NCBI RefSeq assembly: GCF_018130695.1
Contig: NZ_JAFCJX010000004.1
Span: 248,001 to 312,000 of the forward strand
Length of the DNA stretch: 64,000 nt
Direction: 5' to 3'
DNA from: Bradyrhizobium jicamae
GTDB lineage: Bacteria; Pseudomonadota; Alphaproteobacteria; Rhizobiales; Xanthobacteraceae
A program made the translations under genes and the position numbers. Shown here piece by piece: positions 31,235 to 40,867 of the stretch. Numbering within the stretch: the stretch's first letter is position 1; every line of letters begins with the position of its first letter. The notes under the pieces were generated by a model that was given only the letters and a program-made list of their open reading frames with translations, had not been told where the DNA came from and made no database searches.

Positions 31235-32563
31235 ATGCAGATCTCAGGGGCATGGCGCCTCACCGCGCGCGTATTTTTCCCGTTTGCGGTTGGATACTAT
31301 CTTTCGTATCTGTTTCGAACGATCAACGCTTTGATCGCCAGTCATCTCAGCTCGGATGCTGGGCTTGGGGCTGCCGACCTCGGGTTGCTTACCTCGGTCT
31401 ATTTCCTCGTTTTTGCGGCGGCGCAGATCCCCGTCGGCATATTGTTGGACCGCTTTGGTCCGCGCCGCATCCAGAGTGTTCTGTTCTTGCTCGCAGCAGT
31501 AGGCGCCGGACTGTTCGCAGTATCGAGCGGCTTCCTGTCCCTTTTGATCGCGCGTGCAATGATCGCGTTTGGTGTTGCTGCAGCGCTGACTGCTGGACTG
31601 AAGTCCATCATCATCTGGTTCCCCAGGGAGCGAGTTGTCTTGTTGAACGGCTGCATGGTCATGCTGGGATCGCTAGGAGCGGTGACAGCTACGGCTCCCG
31701 TGGAACACCTGCTCGCCTGGATGGGGTGGCGGCAGCTCTTTGAGATTCTGGCGGCCGCCACCGGCGCGACGGCCATTCTCATCTACGTCGTAGTGCCTGA
31801 ACGAAGCATCGCGCTGTCAACAGCGTCCACCAGCCTGAGCTCTGTTTTCAGCGATCGAAGGTTCTGGCGAATGGCTCCGTTATCGGCGACTTGCATTGGG
31901 TCAGCCTGGTCTCTGCAAGGACTCTGGGCATCACCGTGGTTGACCGACGTGGAGGGGCTTGACCGCGCAAGTCTCGTAAGACAGCTGTTCATAATGTCGA
32001 TCGTCTTGAGCTGCGGCGCCCTGTTGTTCGGGATGACCGTCCACTACGTCAAACGAAGAGGAATCAGGGCGGAGAGGGTGTTAGCGACGGTTGCAGTGCT
32101 GTTTGTCGCAGCCGAGCTTGCTTTGATCCTGCGAGTGCCTCTGCCGTCCATCTTGCCGTGGTCCGGTGTCGCAATTGCCGGAACGGCAACCGTGGTCAGC
32201 TTCGCGGTAATAGCAGATTACTTTCCTCCGGAACTCGCTGGTCGTGCCAATGGTGCCTTGAACGTCTTGCACTTTGGTTGCGCGTTTCTGGCGCAATACG
32301 CGACGGGCCTGATCCTGGACCAATGGTCTGCCAATGATGGCCATCGGCCGCTCCAGGCCTATCAGGTCGCTTTCGGTCTCAACGTAGCACTGCAGATCGC
32401 GGCGTTGGTCTGGTTCGCGCTGCCCGGGCGCCGATCCATCACTCCGTGGACGAGTTCAATCCTCTTCTTCAAGCCGGGGGATGATTTCTGCGCCGTCGAG
32501 TCAGTTGGGTTGTATGAGGATTCGGTCGTCCTCCTGCCCGCGGATGACGATGCGGAGTGGTGA
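31235..32563 (+). CDS. MFS transporter inserted in the transfer operon
   Basis: 442 residues from ATG 31235, with GAGGGG 5 bases upstream. Twelve membrane helices are plausible between residues 8 and 400. The MFS signature between helices 2 and 3 is GILLDRFGPRRIQ near residue 70; the second half carries a YFPPELAGRANGALN repeat. It resembles small-solute (nitrate/nitrite or organic-anion type) MFS proteins, but no substrate can be named. An unusual 40-residue acidic tail follows the last helix. Codon third positions look less GC-rich than in the Trb genes. Together with the flanking 26-bp direct repeats this marks a recent insertion between the CopG gene and trbB. Confidence 0.85.
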   Translation: MQISGAWRLTARVFFPFAVGYYLSYLFRTINALIASHLSSDAGLGAADLGLLTSVYFLVFAAAQIPVGILLDRFGPRRIQSVLFLLAAVGAGLFAVSSGFLSLLIARAMIAFGVAAALTAGLKSIIIWFPRERVVLLNGCMVMLGSLGAVTATAPVEHLLAWMGWRQLFEILAAATGATAILIYVVVPERSIALSTASTSLSSVFSDRRFWRMAPLSATCIGSAWSLQGLWASPWLTDVEGLDRASLVRQLFIMSIVLSCGALLFGMTVHYVKRRGIRAERVLATVAVLFVAAELALILRVPLPSILPWSGVAIAGTATVVSFAVIADYFPPELAGRANGALNVLHFGCAFLAQYATGLILDQWSANDGHRPLQAYQVAFGLNVALQIAALVWFALPGRRSITPWTSSILFFKPGDDFCAVESVGLYEDSVVLLPADDDAEW

Positions 32564-32621
32564 GCTGTAGCCCGCCGATTACGAGACGATTGAGTAGGCC
32601 TCAAACACCAGTTCTCAGTCT

Positions 32622-32647
32622 TTCTTTTTCTACGCCAGTCTACGATC
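32622..32647 (+). repeat. 26-bp direct repeat, right copy flanking MFS cassette
   Basis: TTCTTTTTCTACGCCAG followed by TCTACGATC. See the left copy at 31134. It lies 97 bases before the trbB start and is probably the ancestral trbB upstream sequence. Confidence 0.8.
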
Positions 32648-32743
32648 ACTGAAGCCGCTTGTTGCGCCAAGTCCATCAGTGCCTTTTCTAATGATCCCCA
32701 TCTGAGGGCGCTCTTTGGGCTCCTCATTTCGGTGGGGCGAACG

Positions 32744-33706
32744 GTGGCAATCCATTCCATTCAATCGGAAGCGAGCTCGCGCGGTGCGCGAATGCTGCGT
32801 AGCGCGCTCGGCTCTGCGATTGCGGGCTACCTCGAAGACGAAGCGATCATCGAGGTGATGCTCAATCCGGACGGCCGGCTGTGGATTGACCGGTTGTCGA
32901 ATGGCCTGATTGACACAGGCGAAACAATCTCCGCAGCCGATGGCGAGCGCATTGTTCGCTTGGTCGCGCATCATGTGGGCGCGGAGGTGCATGCCGGCGC
33001 GCCGCGGGTCTCGGCCGAACTGCCCGGGACTGGCGAGCGCTTCGAAGGTCTCTTGCCTCCGGTCGTTGCAGCACCGGCCTTTGCGATCCGCAAGCCCGCC
33101 GTCGCCGTGTTTACGCTCGACGACTACGTCGCCAGGCGCATCATGACCTTGGAGCAGGCCAGGACCCTGCAGGACGCGGTCGCCGCACGGAAGAACATCC
33201 TTGTCGCTGGCGGGACATCGACCGGGAAGACAACATTGACCAATGCGCTGCTGGCCGAGGTGGCGAAGACCTCCGATCGCGTCGTGCTGATCGAGGACAC
33301 CCGCGAGCTGCAGTGCAGGGCGCCCAATCTCGTTGCGCTGCGGACCAAGGACGGCGTGGCGACGCTGTCGGATCTCGTCCGCTCGTCCCTCCGACTGCGT
33401 CCTGACCGCATCCCGATCGGCGAAGTCCGAGGTGCCGAAGCACTCGATCTCCTCAAGGCCTGGGGCACCGGCCATCCCGGCGGCATCGGTACCATCCATG
33501 CGGGCACTGCGCTCGGCGCGTTGCGCCGGCTCGAGCAACTCATCCAGGAAGCCGTCATCACGGTTCCGCGCGCCCTGATCGCCGAGACCATCAACATCGT
33601 GGCCGTGCTGGTGGGGCGCGGCGCTGACCGCCGCCTCGCTGAGCTCGCCGCCGTCTCAGGGCTGGGTGCCACCGGTGACTACAGCATTTCAACAGCAGGA
33701 GACTGA
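32744..33706 (+). CDS. trbB: TrbB, T4SS secretion ATPase (VirB11 type)
   Basis: 320 residues from a GTG at 32744 (GTG 32732 and ATG 32792 are alternatives). Walker A is [17 protein letters not shown] near residues 152-168; the Asp box ([12 protein letters not shown]), Walker B region ([23 protein letters not shown]) and His box ([21 protein letters not shown]) follow in order. VirB11-type hexamers power pilus assembly and substrate handover at the inner membrane. First of ten Trb genes that run without large gaps. One point differs from the usual: [10 protein letters not shown] has Pro-Ile where most members have Ile-Val/Leu, which is not an active-site change. Confidence 0.95.
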   Translation: MAIHSIQSEASSRGARMLRSALGSAIAGYLEDEAIIEVMLNPDGRLWIDRLSNGLIDTGETISAADGERIVRLVAHHVGAEVHAGAPRVSAELPGTGERFEGLLPPVVAAPAFAIRKPAVAVFTLDDYVARRIMTLEQARTLQDAVAARKNILVAGGTSTGKTTLTNALLAEVAKTSDRVVLIEDTRELQCRAPNLVALRTKDGVATLSDLVRSSLRLRPDRIPIGEVRGAEALDLLKAWGTGHPGGIGTIHAGTALGALRRLEQLIQEAVITVPRALIAETINIVAVLVGRGADRRLAELAAVSGLGATGDYSISTAGD

Positions 33707-33707
33707 C

Positions 33708-34031
33708 ATGCGTCAGCAATTTAGCTTTCTTCGAGGTGCGCCGTTGGCCGTGTTCGGTGCGGTGGTTTTGGGGGCGGCGCCAGCATGGGCTGCCGGATCG
33801 AACATGCCGTGGGAGCAGCCACTCAATCAGATCCTGCAGTCGGTGGAAGGGCCGGTCGCCAAGATCATCGCCGTCATCATCATCGTTGTGACCGGACTCA
33901 CGCTCGCCTTCGGGGACTCCTCCGGCGGTTTCCGCAGACTGATCCAGATCGTGTTCGGTCTGTCGATCGCGTTTGCGGCCTCAAGCTTCTTCCTGTCGTT
34001 CTTCTCTTTCGGCGGCGGCGTGGTGATCTGA
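33708..34031 (+). CDS. trbC: TrbC, conjugal pilin (VirB2-like)
   Basis: 107 residues. A signal peptide ends near AWA-AG (residues 27-28). Two hydrophobic helices follow (about 52-68 and 82-101), as in VirB2/TrbC propilins. The mature pilin is probably processed by TraF (25119-25631). The gene begins one base after the trbB stop and overlaps trbD by one base (TGATG). Confidence 0.92.
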   Translation: MRQQFSFLRGAPLAVFGAVVLGAAPAWAAGSNMPWEQPLNQILQSVEGPVAKIIAVIIIVVTGLTLAFGDSSGGFRRLIQIVFGLSIAFAASSFFLSFFSFGGGVVI

Positions 34032-34294
34032 TGGATGAACCTATCACGGGCTTTGTTGTGCCTGTTCATCGCGCACTCACCGAGCCCATCCTGATGGGTG
34101 GCGCACCGCGATCGGTTGCGATCGTCAACGGCACGCTTGCTGCAGCCCTTGGGCTCGGACTTCGGCTCTGGATCGCGGGTCTCGTCCTCTGGTTCATCGG
34201 CCACATGGCCGCCGTCTGGGCCGCCAAGCGCGATCCCGCGTTCGTCGACGTGGTGCGCCGGCATCTGCGCATTCCCGGTCATCTCAACACCTGA
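34031..34294 (+). CDS. trbD: TrbD, T4SS inner-membrane protein (VirB3-like)
   Basis: 87 residues. The pattern FVVPVHRALTEPILMGGAPRSVAIVNGTLAAALGLGLRLW, a helix pair, and a short basic tail match VirB3/TrbD. It is thought to bind the VirB4-like ATPase TrbE at the membrane, and trbE follows 10 bases later. Confidence 0.93.
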   Translation: MDEPITGFVVPVHRALTEPILMGGAPRSVAIVNGTLAAALGLGLRLWIAGLVLWFIGHMAAVWAAKRDPAFVDVVRRHLRIPGHLNT

Positions 34295-34304
34295 GCTCTC
34301 GGTC

Positions 34305-36746
34305 ATGATGAACCTTGCCGAATATCGCCATTCCAGCGCACGCCTCGCCGATTTCCTGCCCTGGGCAGCCCTGGTCGACGAGGGAATCATCCTGAACAAG
34401 GACGGCTCGTTCCAGCGGACGGCAAAGTTCCGGGGACCCGACCTCGACAGCGCCGTGCCGGCTGAACTTGTCGGCGTCGCCGGCCGTCTGAACAATGCGC
34501 TACGTCGCCTCGGATCCGGGTGGGCCGTATTTGTTGAGGCGCAGCGCCATTTCGCTGGGGCCTATCCTCCGAGTACATTTCCGGATGTCGCGTCCGCGCT
34601 GGTCGATGCCGAACGCAGAGCTCAATTTGAGGAGGCGGGCGCCCATTATGAGTCCAGCTATTTCCTGACTTTCCTCTATCTGCCGCCGGAGGAGGGCGCC
34701 GCCAGGGCAGAACGGTTGCTCTATGAGGGCCGTGATCGTACCGTCGGTGCAGATGGTCGGGAGGTGCTCCGCGGGTTTGTCGATCAAACCAATCGCGTGC
34801 TGCAGCTTGTTGAAGGGTTCATGCCCGAATGTGCCTGGCTCGATGATCAGGACACGCTGACCTACCTGCACTCGACGATCTCGACCAAACGTCATCGCGT
34901 TCGCGTGCCCGAAATTCCCATGTACATCGATGCGCTGTTGGCCGACCAGCCGCTGACCGGCGGGCTTGAGCCGATGCTGGGGTCAGCCAACGTCCGGGTT
35001 CTGACGATTGTCGGCTTTCCCGGCGCGACGACGCCGGGAATTCTGGACGACCTTAATCGCCTCGCCTTCTCGTATCGCTGGTCGACCCGGGCGATCATGC
35101 TCGACAAGACCGATGCCACCAAGCTGCTGACCAGGATGCGCCGGCAGTGGTTCGCCAAGAGAAAATCCATTGGCGCCATTCTCAAGGAGGTCATGACCAA
35201 CGAGGCGTCGACGCTGCTCGATACCGACGCCCACAACAAGGCGCTTGATGCCGACGCGGCATTGCAGGAACTGGGATCCGACCAGATCGGACAAGCCTTT
35301 GTCACGGCGACCATCACCGTCTGGGATCGCGATCCCAATGCCGCCGATGAAAAGCTGCGCCTGGTCGAGAAGGTCATTCAGGGCCGCGATTTCACCTGCA
35401 TGATCGAGACGGTGAACGCTGTCGAAGCCTGGCTCGGGGGCCTGCCGGGGCATGTCTATGCGAATGTGCGGCAGCCGCCGGTTTCGACCCTCAACCTCGC
35501 CCACATGATTCCGATGTCGGCCGTGTGGGCGGGCGAGGCGAGGGATCTGCACTTCAAGGGTCCGCCCCTATTGTTCGGCAAGACGGAAGGATCAACGCCG
35601 TTCCGATTCTCGCTCCACGTCGGCGACGTCGGCCATACCCTCGTGGTGGGACCGACGGGTGCGGGCAAGTCGGTATTGCTCGCTCTGATGGCGCTCCAGT
35701 TCAGGCGTTATCCGCACTCCCAGGTCTTTGCGTTCGACTTCGGCGGTTCGATCCGGGCGGCCGCACTCGCCATGGGCGGTGACTGGCATGATCTCGGCGG
35801 AGCATTGTCTGACGGGGACGATAACCCCGTCGCTCTACAACCGTTGGCCTGGATCGACGATCCTGTCGAGCGAGGGTGGGCGACGGAATGGATCGGCGCG
35901 ATCCTGGCACGGGAAAAGGTCGAGATCACCCCGGAGGTTAAAAATCATCTGTGGTCGGCGCTGACATCTCTCGCCTCGGCACCGAGAGAGGAGCGCACCC
36001 TGACGGGCCTGTCAGTCCTGCTCCAATCGAACCCTCTGAAACGCGCCTTGCAACCATATTGCCTCGGTGGTCCGTCCGGGCGCCTGCTCGATGCAGAATT
36101 CGAACGTCTCGGCGAGGCATCGGTCCAGGCGTTTGAGACCGAGGGCTTGATCGGAACCGGTGCTGCGCCGGCCGTCCTGGCGTACCTCTTCCATCGGATT
36201 GGCGATCGTCTCGATGGCCGGCCGACACTCCTGATTGTGGACGAGGGTTGGCTCGCCCTCGATGACGAGGATTTTGCGGGGCAACTCCGGGAATGGCTGA
36301 AGACGCTTCGGAAGAAGAACGCGTCCGTCATCTTCGCGACCCAGTCGTTGTCGGATATCGACGGCTCCGCGATCGCGCCGGCGATCATCGAAAGCTGCCC
36401 AACGCGCTTGTTGCTACCGAACGAACGGGCGATCGAACCGCAGATCACTGCCGTCTACCGCCGCTTCGGCCTCAATGACCGCCAAATCGAACTTCTGAGC
36501 CGGGCCACGCCAAAGCGAGACTACTATTGCCAGTCGCGTCGGGGCAATCGGATGTTCGAACTTGGCCTTGGTGAGGTTGCGCTCGCATTTGCCGCGGGCT
36601 CTTCCAAGACAGACCAGGCCGCCATCACGCAACTCATCGCCGAACATGGACCCGACGGCTTCGTGCCTGCCTGGCTCCAGCATCGTGGCCTCGCTTGGGC
36701 GACGGATCTGATCCCCAATCTCGTCAATCTGGAGAAATCGCTATGA
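34305..36746 (+). CDS. trbE: TrbE, T4SS ATPase (VirB4 type)
   Basis: 813 residues. The N-terminal CagE/TrbE domain begins MNLAEYRHSSARLADFLPWAALVDEGIILNKDGSFQRT. The RecA-like C-terminal half has Walker A VVGPTGAGKSVLLALMA near residue 449 and Walker B TLLIVDEGWLALDDE near residue 642, then VIFATQSLSDIDGSAIAPAIIESC. Length is standard. VirB4 ATPases supply energy for channel and pilus assembly. The stop overlaps the trbJ start by 4 bases. No change in key residues is seen. Confidence 0.96.
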   Translation: MMNLAEYRHSSARLADFLPWAALVDEGIILNKDGSFQRTAKFRGPDLDSAVPAELVGVAGRLNNALRRLGSGWAVFVEAQRHFAGAYPPSTFPDVASALVDAERRAQFEEAGAHYESSYFLTFLYLPPEEGAARAERLLYEGRDRTVGADGREVLRGFVDQTNRVLQLVEGFMPECAWLDDQDTLTYLHSTISTKRHRVRVPEIPMYIDALLADQPLTGGLEPMLGSANVRVLTIVGFPGATTPGILDDLNRLAFSYRWSTRAIMLDKTDATKLLTRMRRQWFAKRKSIGAILKEVMTNEASTLLDTDAHNKALDADAALQELGSDQIGQAFVTATITVWDRDPNAADEKLRLVEKVIQGRDFTCMIETVNAVEAWLGGLPGHVYANVRQPPVSTLNLAHMIPMSAVWAGEARDLHFKGPPLLFGKTEGSTPFRFSLHVGDVGHTLVVGPTGAGKSVLLALMALQFRRYPHSQVFAFDFGGSIRAAALAMGGDWHDLGGALSDGDDNPVALQPLAWIDDPVERGWATEWIGAILAREKVEITPEVKNHLWSALTSLASAPREERTLTGLSVLLQSNPLKRALQPYCLGGPSGRLLDAEFERLGEASVQAFETEGLIGTGAAPAVLAYLFHRIGDRLDGRPTLLIVDEGWLALDDEDFAGQLREWLKTLRKKNASVIFATQSLSDIDGSAIAPAIIESCPTRLLLPNERAIEPQITAVYRRFGLNDRQIELLSRATPKRDYYCQSRRGNRMFELGLGEVALAFAAGSSKTDQAAITQLIAEHGPDGFVPAWLQHRGLAWATDLIPNLVNLEKSL

Positions 36747-37471
36747 GACGTCTTGGCTTATTGACGACCACAGCCGCCTTCGCGCTGTTGCTTGGCGTCA
36801 CGGTGCCCGCACGGGCGCTGATCGTCTTCGATCCCACCAACTACGTCCAGAACGTCCTGACTGCCGCGCGGGAGCTCCAGCAGATCAACAATCAGATCAC
36901 CTCGTTGCAGAACGAGGCACAGATGCTAATCAATCAGGCCAGAAATCTAGCAAACCTGCCGTATTCGTCGCTGCAGCAACTGCAATCATCGATTCAGCGG
37001 ACCCAGCAATTGCTGGCCCAGGCCCAGCGGATCGCCTACGACGTCCAACAGATCGATCGCGCGTTCTCAACGAGCTACGCGCCTGCGACCAAAAGCCAAT
37101 CAAACCAATTGCTGATCTCGAACGCTCAGGCGCGGTGGCAGAATTCGTATACCGCAACGCAAGACGCGCTTCGTGTCCAGGCCGGCATCGTGGGCAATCT
37201 CGATACCAACCGCGTCCAGACGTCCGCGCTCGTTAGCTCAAGCCAAGGCGCTAGCGGTGCATTGCAGGCAACACAGGCCGGCAATCAGATTCTGGCATTG
37301 AACGCGCAGCAGCTCGCCGACCTTACGGCGGTCGTGACGGCGCAGGGCAGGGCGCAAAGCCTTGAAGCCGCGCAACGCGCGGCGGCCCAGGACCAGGGCC
37401 GCGAACAGCTCCGGCGGTTTCTTACGCCAGGGCAGGGCTATCAATCATCCAACGTGCAGATGTTTCACTGA
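36743..37471 (+). CDS. trbJ: TrbJ, periplasmic pilus-tip protein (VirB5-like)
   Basis: 242 residues with a signal peptide ending near PARA-L (residues 25-28). The mature protein is a long Gln/Ala/Asn-rich helical hairpin (ELQQINNQITSLQNEAQMLINQARNL, later AAQRAAAQDQGREQLRRFL), typical of TrbJ. VirB5-like proteins sit at the pilus tip and mediate contact with recipients. It overlaps trbE by 4 bases and the trbK-like gene by one base. Confidence 0.93.
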   Translation: MRRLGLLTTTAAFALLLGVTVPARALIVFDPTNYVQNVLTAARELQQINNQITSLQNEAQMLINQARNLANLPYSSLQQLQSSIQRTQQLLAQAQRIAYDVQQIDRAFSTSYAPATKSQSNQLLISNAQARWQNSYTATQDALRVQAGIVGNLDTNRVQTSALVSSSQGASGALQATQAGNQILALNAQQLADLTAVVTAQGRAQSLEAAQRAAAQDQGREQLRRFLTPGQGYQSSNVQMFH

Positions 37472-37839
37472 TGACCGACGTAAGAGCATTCAAGGCGTTG
37501 TCGCTGCTTACGACCATTGGCGTGCTGGTCGTCACTGCCTGCACGATCCAGCTTCGCGGCGGAGACGGCCCTCCGCCGACGAAAGCGGAGCAGAACACAG
37601 CGGCAACCAGCTCAGACCTCGCGCGCTGCCGCAGTGTCACTGCGGAGGAAGAGGTGGGTTATGAGCGTTGCAAGCAAGTTTGGGCCGAAAACCGCCGTCG
37701 CTTCTTTGGCAAGAAATACGGTGCCGCAGCTTCTGGCCACGACGATTCCGCCGCCGGCGTAACGCCAGTTCCAAAGGACCAAAGCCGGATCCCGCAAGGA
37801 TATCCACTGCCGGCGACACCTGAGGCGAGCAAGCCATGA
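37471..37839 (+). CDS. trbK: TrbK-alt, putative entry-exclusion lipoprotein
   Basis: 122 residues. The N-terminus is a lipoprotein signal with lipobox VTAC near residue 24. The rest is soluble, with SDLARCRSVTAEEEVGYERCKQVWAENRRRFFGKK, a Cys-paired helical motif shared by the 'TrbK-alt' family of rhizobial elements, and a Pro-rich tail. The position between trbJ and trbL is that of trbK in RP4, whose product blocks entry of the same plasmid. Exclusion is inferred from position and lipoprotein nature, not from sequence identity. Confidence 0.85.
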   Translation: MTDVRAFKALSLLTTIGVLVVTACTIQLRGGDGPPPTKAEQNTAATSSDLARCRSVTAEEEVGYERCKQVWAENRRRFFGKKYGAAASGHDDSAAGVTPVPKDQSRIPQGYPLPATPEASKP

Positions 37840-39062
37840 CTGGTACGGGGATCATTGACCAGTTCCTTGAAACGTTCACGCGTTATATCGACAACGGATT
37901 CGGATTGCTGGGGAGCGAGGTCGGATACCTCGCAACGACCCTTGCTGCGATCGACATTACGCTCGCAGCGTTGTTCTGGGGTTGGGGAACGGACGAGGAA
38001 GTCATCGCGCGCCTCGTCAAGAAAACGCTCTTCGTAGGGGTCTTTGCCTACCTGATCAGCAATTGGAACAGCCTGGCGCGCATCGTCTTCGAAAGCTTTG
38101 CAGGTCTTGGACTGAAAGCATCCGGCGCAAGCCTGTCTGCATCGGATTTCCTGCGGCCGGGAAAGATCGCGCAGGTCGGGCTCGACGCCGGACGACCGCT
38201 GCTCGACTCGATCTCCAACTTAATGGGTTACATCAGCTTTTTCGAGAATTTCGTCCAGATTGTCGTTCTCTTGTTCGCGTGGGTCGTTGTACTGCTCGCC
38301 TTCTTCATTCTGGCCATCCAGCTCTTCGTTACCCTGATTGAGTTCAAGCTCACGACACTCGCTGGTTTCGTGCTCATTCCATTTGGCTTGTTTGGTAAGA
38401 CCGCCTTCGCCGCGGAGCGCGTTCTGGGCAACGTCATATCCTCCGGAATTAAGGTTCTGGTCCTGGCCGTTATCGTCGGCATCGGCTCCACCCTGTTCTC
38501 GCAGTTCACGGCTGGCTTTGGCGGCAACCAGCCAACGATCGAAGACGCGATGACGCTGGTGCTCGCAGCGCTTTCCTTGCTGGGCCTCGGCATCTTCGGT
38601 CCGGGTATCGCAAACGGGCTAGTGTCGGGCGGACCTCAACTCGGCGCAGGCGCCGCGATTGGAACAGGCCTTGCTGCGGGCGGCATTGTTGCGGCGGGCG
38701 CGGGACTTGCCGCTGGCGGTGCCGGTCTCGCTGGCGGCGCGGTTGCAGGCGCCGCGCGCGGTGGCGGCGCTGTCATAAGCGGAGCAACAGCCGCCTATCG
38801 AAGCGGCGGCCTTGCCGGCGTCGCGGAGGCGGGCGCTTCGGCTGCGACGAGTCCATTGCGTCGAGCAGCGGCTGCCTTCGGACGTAGCCCAGCGGGCGAT
38901 CAGGGTGCGAGCGCCGCGGCTGAAGGGCAGCCTGATTGGGCTCGCCGCATGAAGCATGCTCAGACCATTCGGCATGGAGTCTCGGCCGCCGGCCACGCTG
39001 TCCGCTCGGGCGATCATGGTGGCAGCGGTTCCTCCGTCGATTTGTCCGAAGGAGAACGCTGA
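37836..39062 (+). CDS. trbL: TrbL, polytopic T4SS channel protein (VirB6-like)
   Basis: 408 residues. Six or more membrane helices lie between residues 20 and 280, including the long QIVVLLFAWVVVLLAFFILAIQLFVTLIEFKLTTLAGFVLIPFGLFGKTAFAAE region typical of TrbL/VirB6. The last 130 residues are a low-complexity Ala/Gly-rich stretch with a charged tail (GQPDWARRMKHAQTIRHG). The protein forms part of the inner-membrane pore. It overlaps the preceding gene by 4 bases; 90 bases separate it from trbF. Confidence 0.94.
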   Translation: MTGTGIIDQFLETFTRYIDNGFGLLGSEVGYLATTLAAIDITLAALFWGWGTDEEVIARLVKKTLFVGVFAYLISNWNSLARIVFESFAGLGLKASGASLSASDFLRPGKIAQVGLDAGRPLLDSISNLMGYISFFENFVQIVVLLFAWVVVLLAFFILAIQLFVTLIEFKLTTLAGFVLIPFGLFGKTAFAAERVLGNVISSGIKVLVLAVIVGIGSTLFSQFTAGFGGNQPTIEDAMTLVLAALSLLGLGIFGPGIANGLVSGGPQLGAGAAIGTGLAAGGIVAAGAGLAAGGAGLAGGAVAGAARGGGAVISGATAAYRSGGLAGVAEAGASAATSPLRRAAAAFGRSPAGDQGASAAAEGQPDWARRMKHAQTIRHGVSAAGHAVRSGDHGGSGSSVDLSEGER

Positions 39063-39152
39063 GGCGCACCACTGCATCTCCGCCGCACAGCGCGCCTCAA
39101 ATCCACCTATCGCAAGACTTGAAACCGATCACTCGACCAGGGGCAACAATCG

Positions 39153-39836
39153 ATGTTCAGACGACCATCCGTTCACTATGGGCGCATGCCCGAGCCGGTT
39201 ACGCCGTATCAGAAAGCAGCGCAGGTTTGGGACGAACGCATTGGATCTGCCCGCGTGCAGGCCAAGAACTGGCGCTTGATGGCGTTCGGCTGCTTAATGT
39301 TATCAGCCGGTCTCGCAGGTAGCCTTGTTTGGCAATCGAGCCAAGGCTCGATCACACCCTGGGTGGTCGAGGTCGACCATCTCGGCCAGGCCCAAAGGAT
39401 TGCACCGGCCAACATCGACTATCAACCTACTGACGCTCAGATCGCCTACCATCTGGCGCGCTTCATCCAGGATGTCAGAGGCCTGCCGGCCGACGGCATC
39501 GTTCTGCGCCAGAATTGGCTCCGGGCCTATGATTTTACGACGGATCGTGGCGCGGCTGCGCTCAATGAATATGCACGCAACAATGACCCCTTTGCCAGGC
39601 TGGGCAAGGCTCAAATCTCAGTGGACGTATCGAGCGTCATTCGCGCATCTTCCGAGAGCTTTCGGGTCGCCTGGACTCAGCGCATCTACGACAACGGCTC
39701 GTTGAGCTCGACGGAGCGCTGGACTGCAATTCTCTCGATCGTGATCGAGACACCACGCGACGCCGAGCGCCTGCGCAAGAATCCCCTTGGCGTCTACGTC
39801 CACGCTATCAGCTGGTCAAAGGAGTTGGGTCAGTGA
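39153..39836 (+). CDS. trbF: TrbF, T4SS inner-membrane scaffold (VirB8-like)
   Basis: 227 residues. A cytoplasmic N-terminus is followed by one helix (about 42-60) and a periplasmic NTF2-like domain with ITPWVVEVDHLGQ, YHLARFIQDVRGLPADGIVLRQNWLRAYDF and TERWTAILSIVI. This is standard VirB8/TrbF. It probably links the ATPases to the core complex. The stop overlaps the GTG start of trbG. Confidence 0.94.
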   Translation: MFRRPSVHYGRMPEPVTPYQKAAQVWDERIGSARVQAKNWRLMAFGCLMLSAGLAGSLVWQSSQGSITPWVVEVDHLGQAQRIAPANIDYQPTDAQIAYHLARFIQDVRGLPADGIVLRQNWLRAYDFTTDRGAAALNEYARNNDPFARLGKAQISVDVSSVIRASSESFRVAWTQRIYDNGSLSSTERWTAILSIVIETPRDAERLRKNPLGVYVHAISWSKELGQ

Positions 39837-40867
39837 TCAAGACGCCGTCTGACGTTCATCCGAAACGTGCCTTCCAGCAAAGCAGGTTCAATTCGGCTTC
39901 GCCCGCGTTCGTGAGCTCGAAGCGGGCGATCCTATCCGCTCTTTTGCTTTGTTCGTCCGCGCTCGGTGGGTGCGCGACCTACATTCCGCCGGAGATTAGC
40001 TATGACGCTGAAGTTCCTCCGCTGCCGGCGACGCCCGTTGCTCTCGACGATAGATCGCGACCGCTTCACGTTCCACCTCTCTGGAAGCCCTCTCTCGGCG
40101 GCAAATCGGGCGGAAAAGAAGACGTTGAGCCGGTGAGCCGGGTTGAAACGGCAAACAGTGCGGCCCGGGTCGAACCACGCAAGCGGGGATATTTCAACGC
40201 AGCCCAAATCTACGCCTACAGTCCTGGAGCGCTCTACCAGATTTACGCCGCACCAGGGCAAATCACTGATATCGCGCTCGAGGAGGGAGAACAGTTGACG
40301 GGATCAGGACCGATCGCGGCCGGAGATACCGTACGCTGGGTCGTGGGCGATACCGAGAGCGGGAGCGGCGACACACGACGCGTCCATATCCTGGTCAAGC
40401 CGACCCGAGCTTCGATCGAGACCAACCTAGTGGTCAATACTGACCGGCGCACCTACCTGATCGAGCTGCGCTCCCGCGAGCGGCCATACATGCCGTCTGT
40501 TGCTTGGTACTATCCAGAAACTGTACGGGAACGATCGCGCTTGGTCGCTCTGAAGCCCGTTATTCCGGATCCGGCGCATCGTATCTCCCGCTACGCCATC
40601 GAGGGGGATAGTTCTCCCTGGCGGCCGCTTACCGCATATGACGATGGGCGCAAGGTCTACATCGAATTCCCGCAAGGAATTGTTCAGGGAGAGATGCCTC
40701 CGCTCTTCATCATCGGCCCTGATGGTAAGACCGAACTCGTCAACTATCGCGCCTACGGCAACGTGTTGATCGTCGATCGGCTATTTGCAGCCGCCGAACT
40801 CCGGCTTGGCGGCGAGCACCAGCAGAAGGTCAGGATTGTCAGGACCGACGGGAGGCCGTCGTCATGA
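39833..40867 (+). CDS. trbG: TrbG, T4SS outer-membrane core protein (VirB9-like)
   Basis: 344 residues from a GTG. A lipobox LGGC near residue 47 follows an unusually long positively charged N-terminus of about 30 residues. The VirB9 domain runs from YNAAQIYAYSPGALYQIYAAPGQITDIALEEGE to the C-terminal VNYRAYGNVLIVDRLFAAAELRLG. With TrbF and TrbI it forms the envelope-spanning core. It overlaps trbI by 4 bases. Confidence 0.94.
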   Translation: MIKTPSDVHPKRAFQQSRFNSASPAFVSSKRAILSALLLCSSALGGCATYIPPEISYDAEVPPLPATPVALDDRSRPLHVPPLWKPSLGGKSGGKEDVEPVSRVETANSAARVEPRKRGYFNAAQIYAYSPGALYQIYAAPGQITDIALEEGEQLTGSGPIAAGDTVRWVVGDTESGSGDTRRVHILVKPTRASIETNLVVNTDRRTYLIELRSRERPYMPSVAWYYPETVRERSRLVALKPVIPDPAHRISRYAIEGDSSPWRPLTAYDDGRKVYIEFPQGIVQGEMPPLFIIGPDGKTELVNYRAYGNVLIVDRLFAAAELRLGGEHQQKVRIVRTDGRPSS

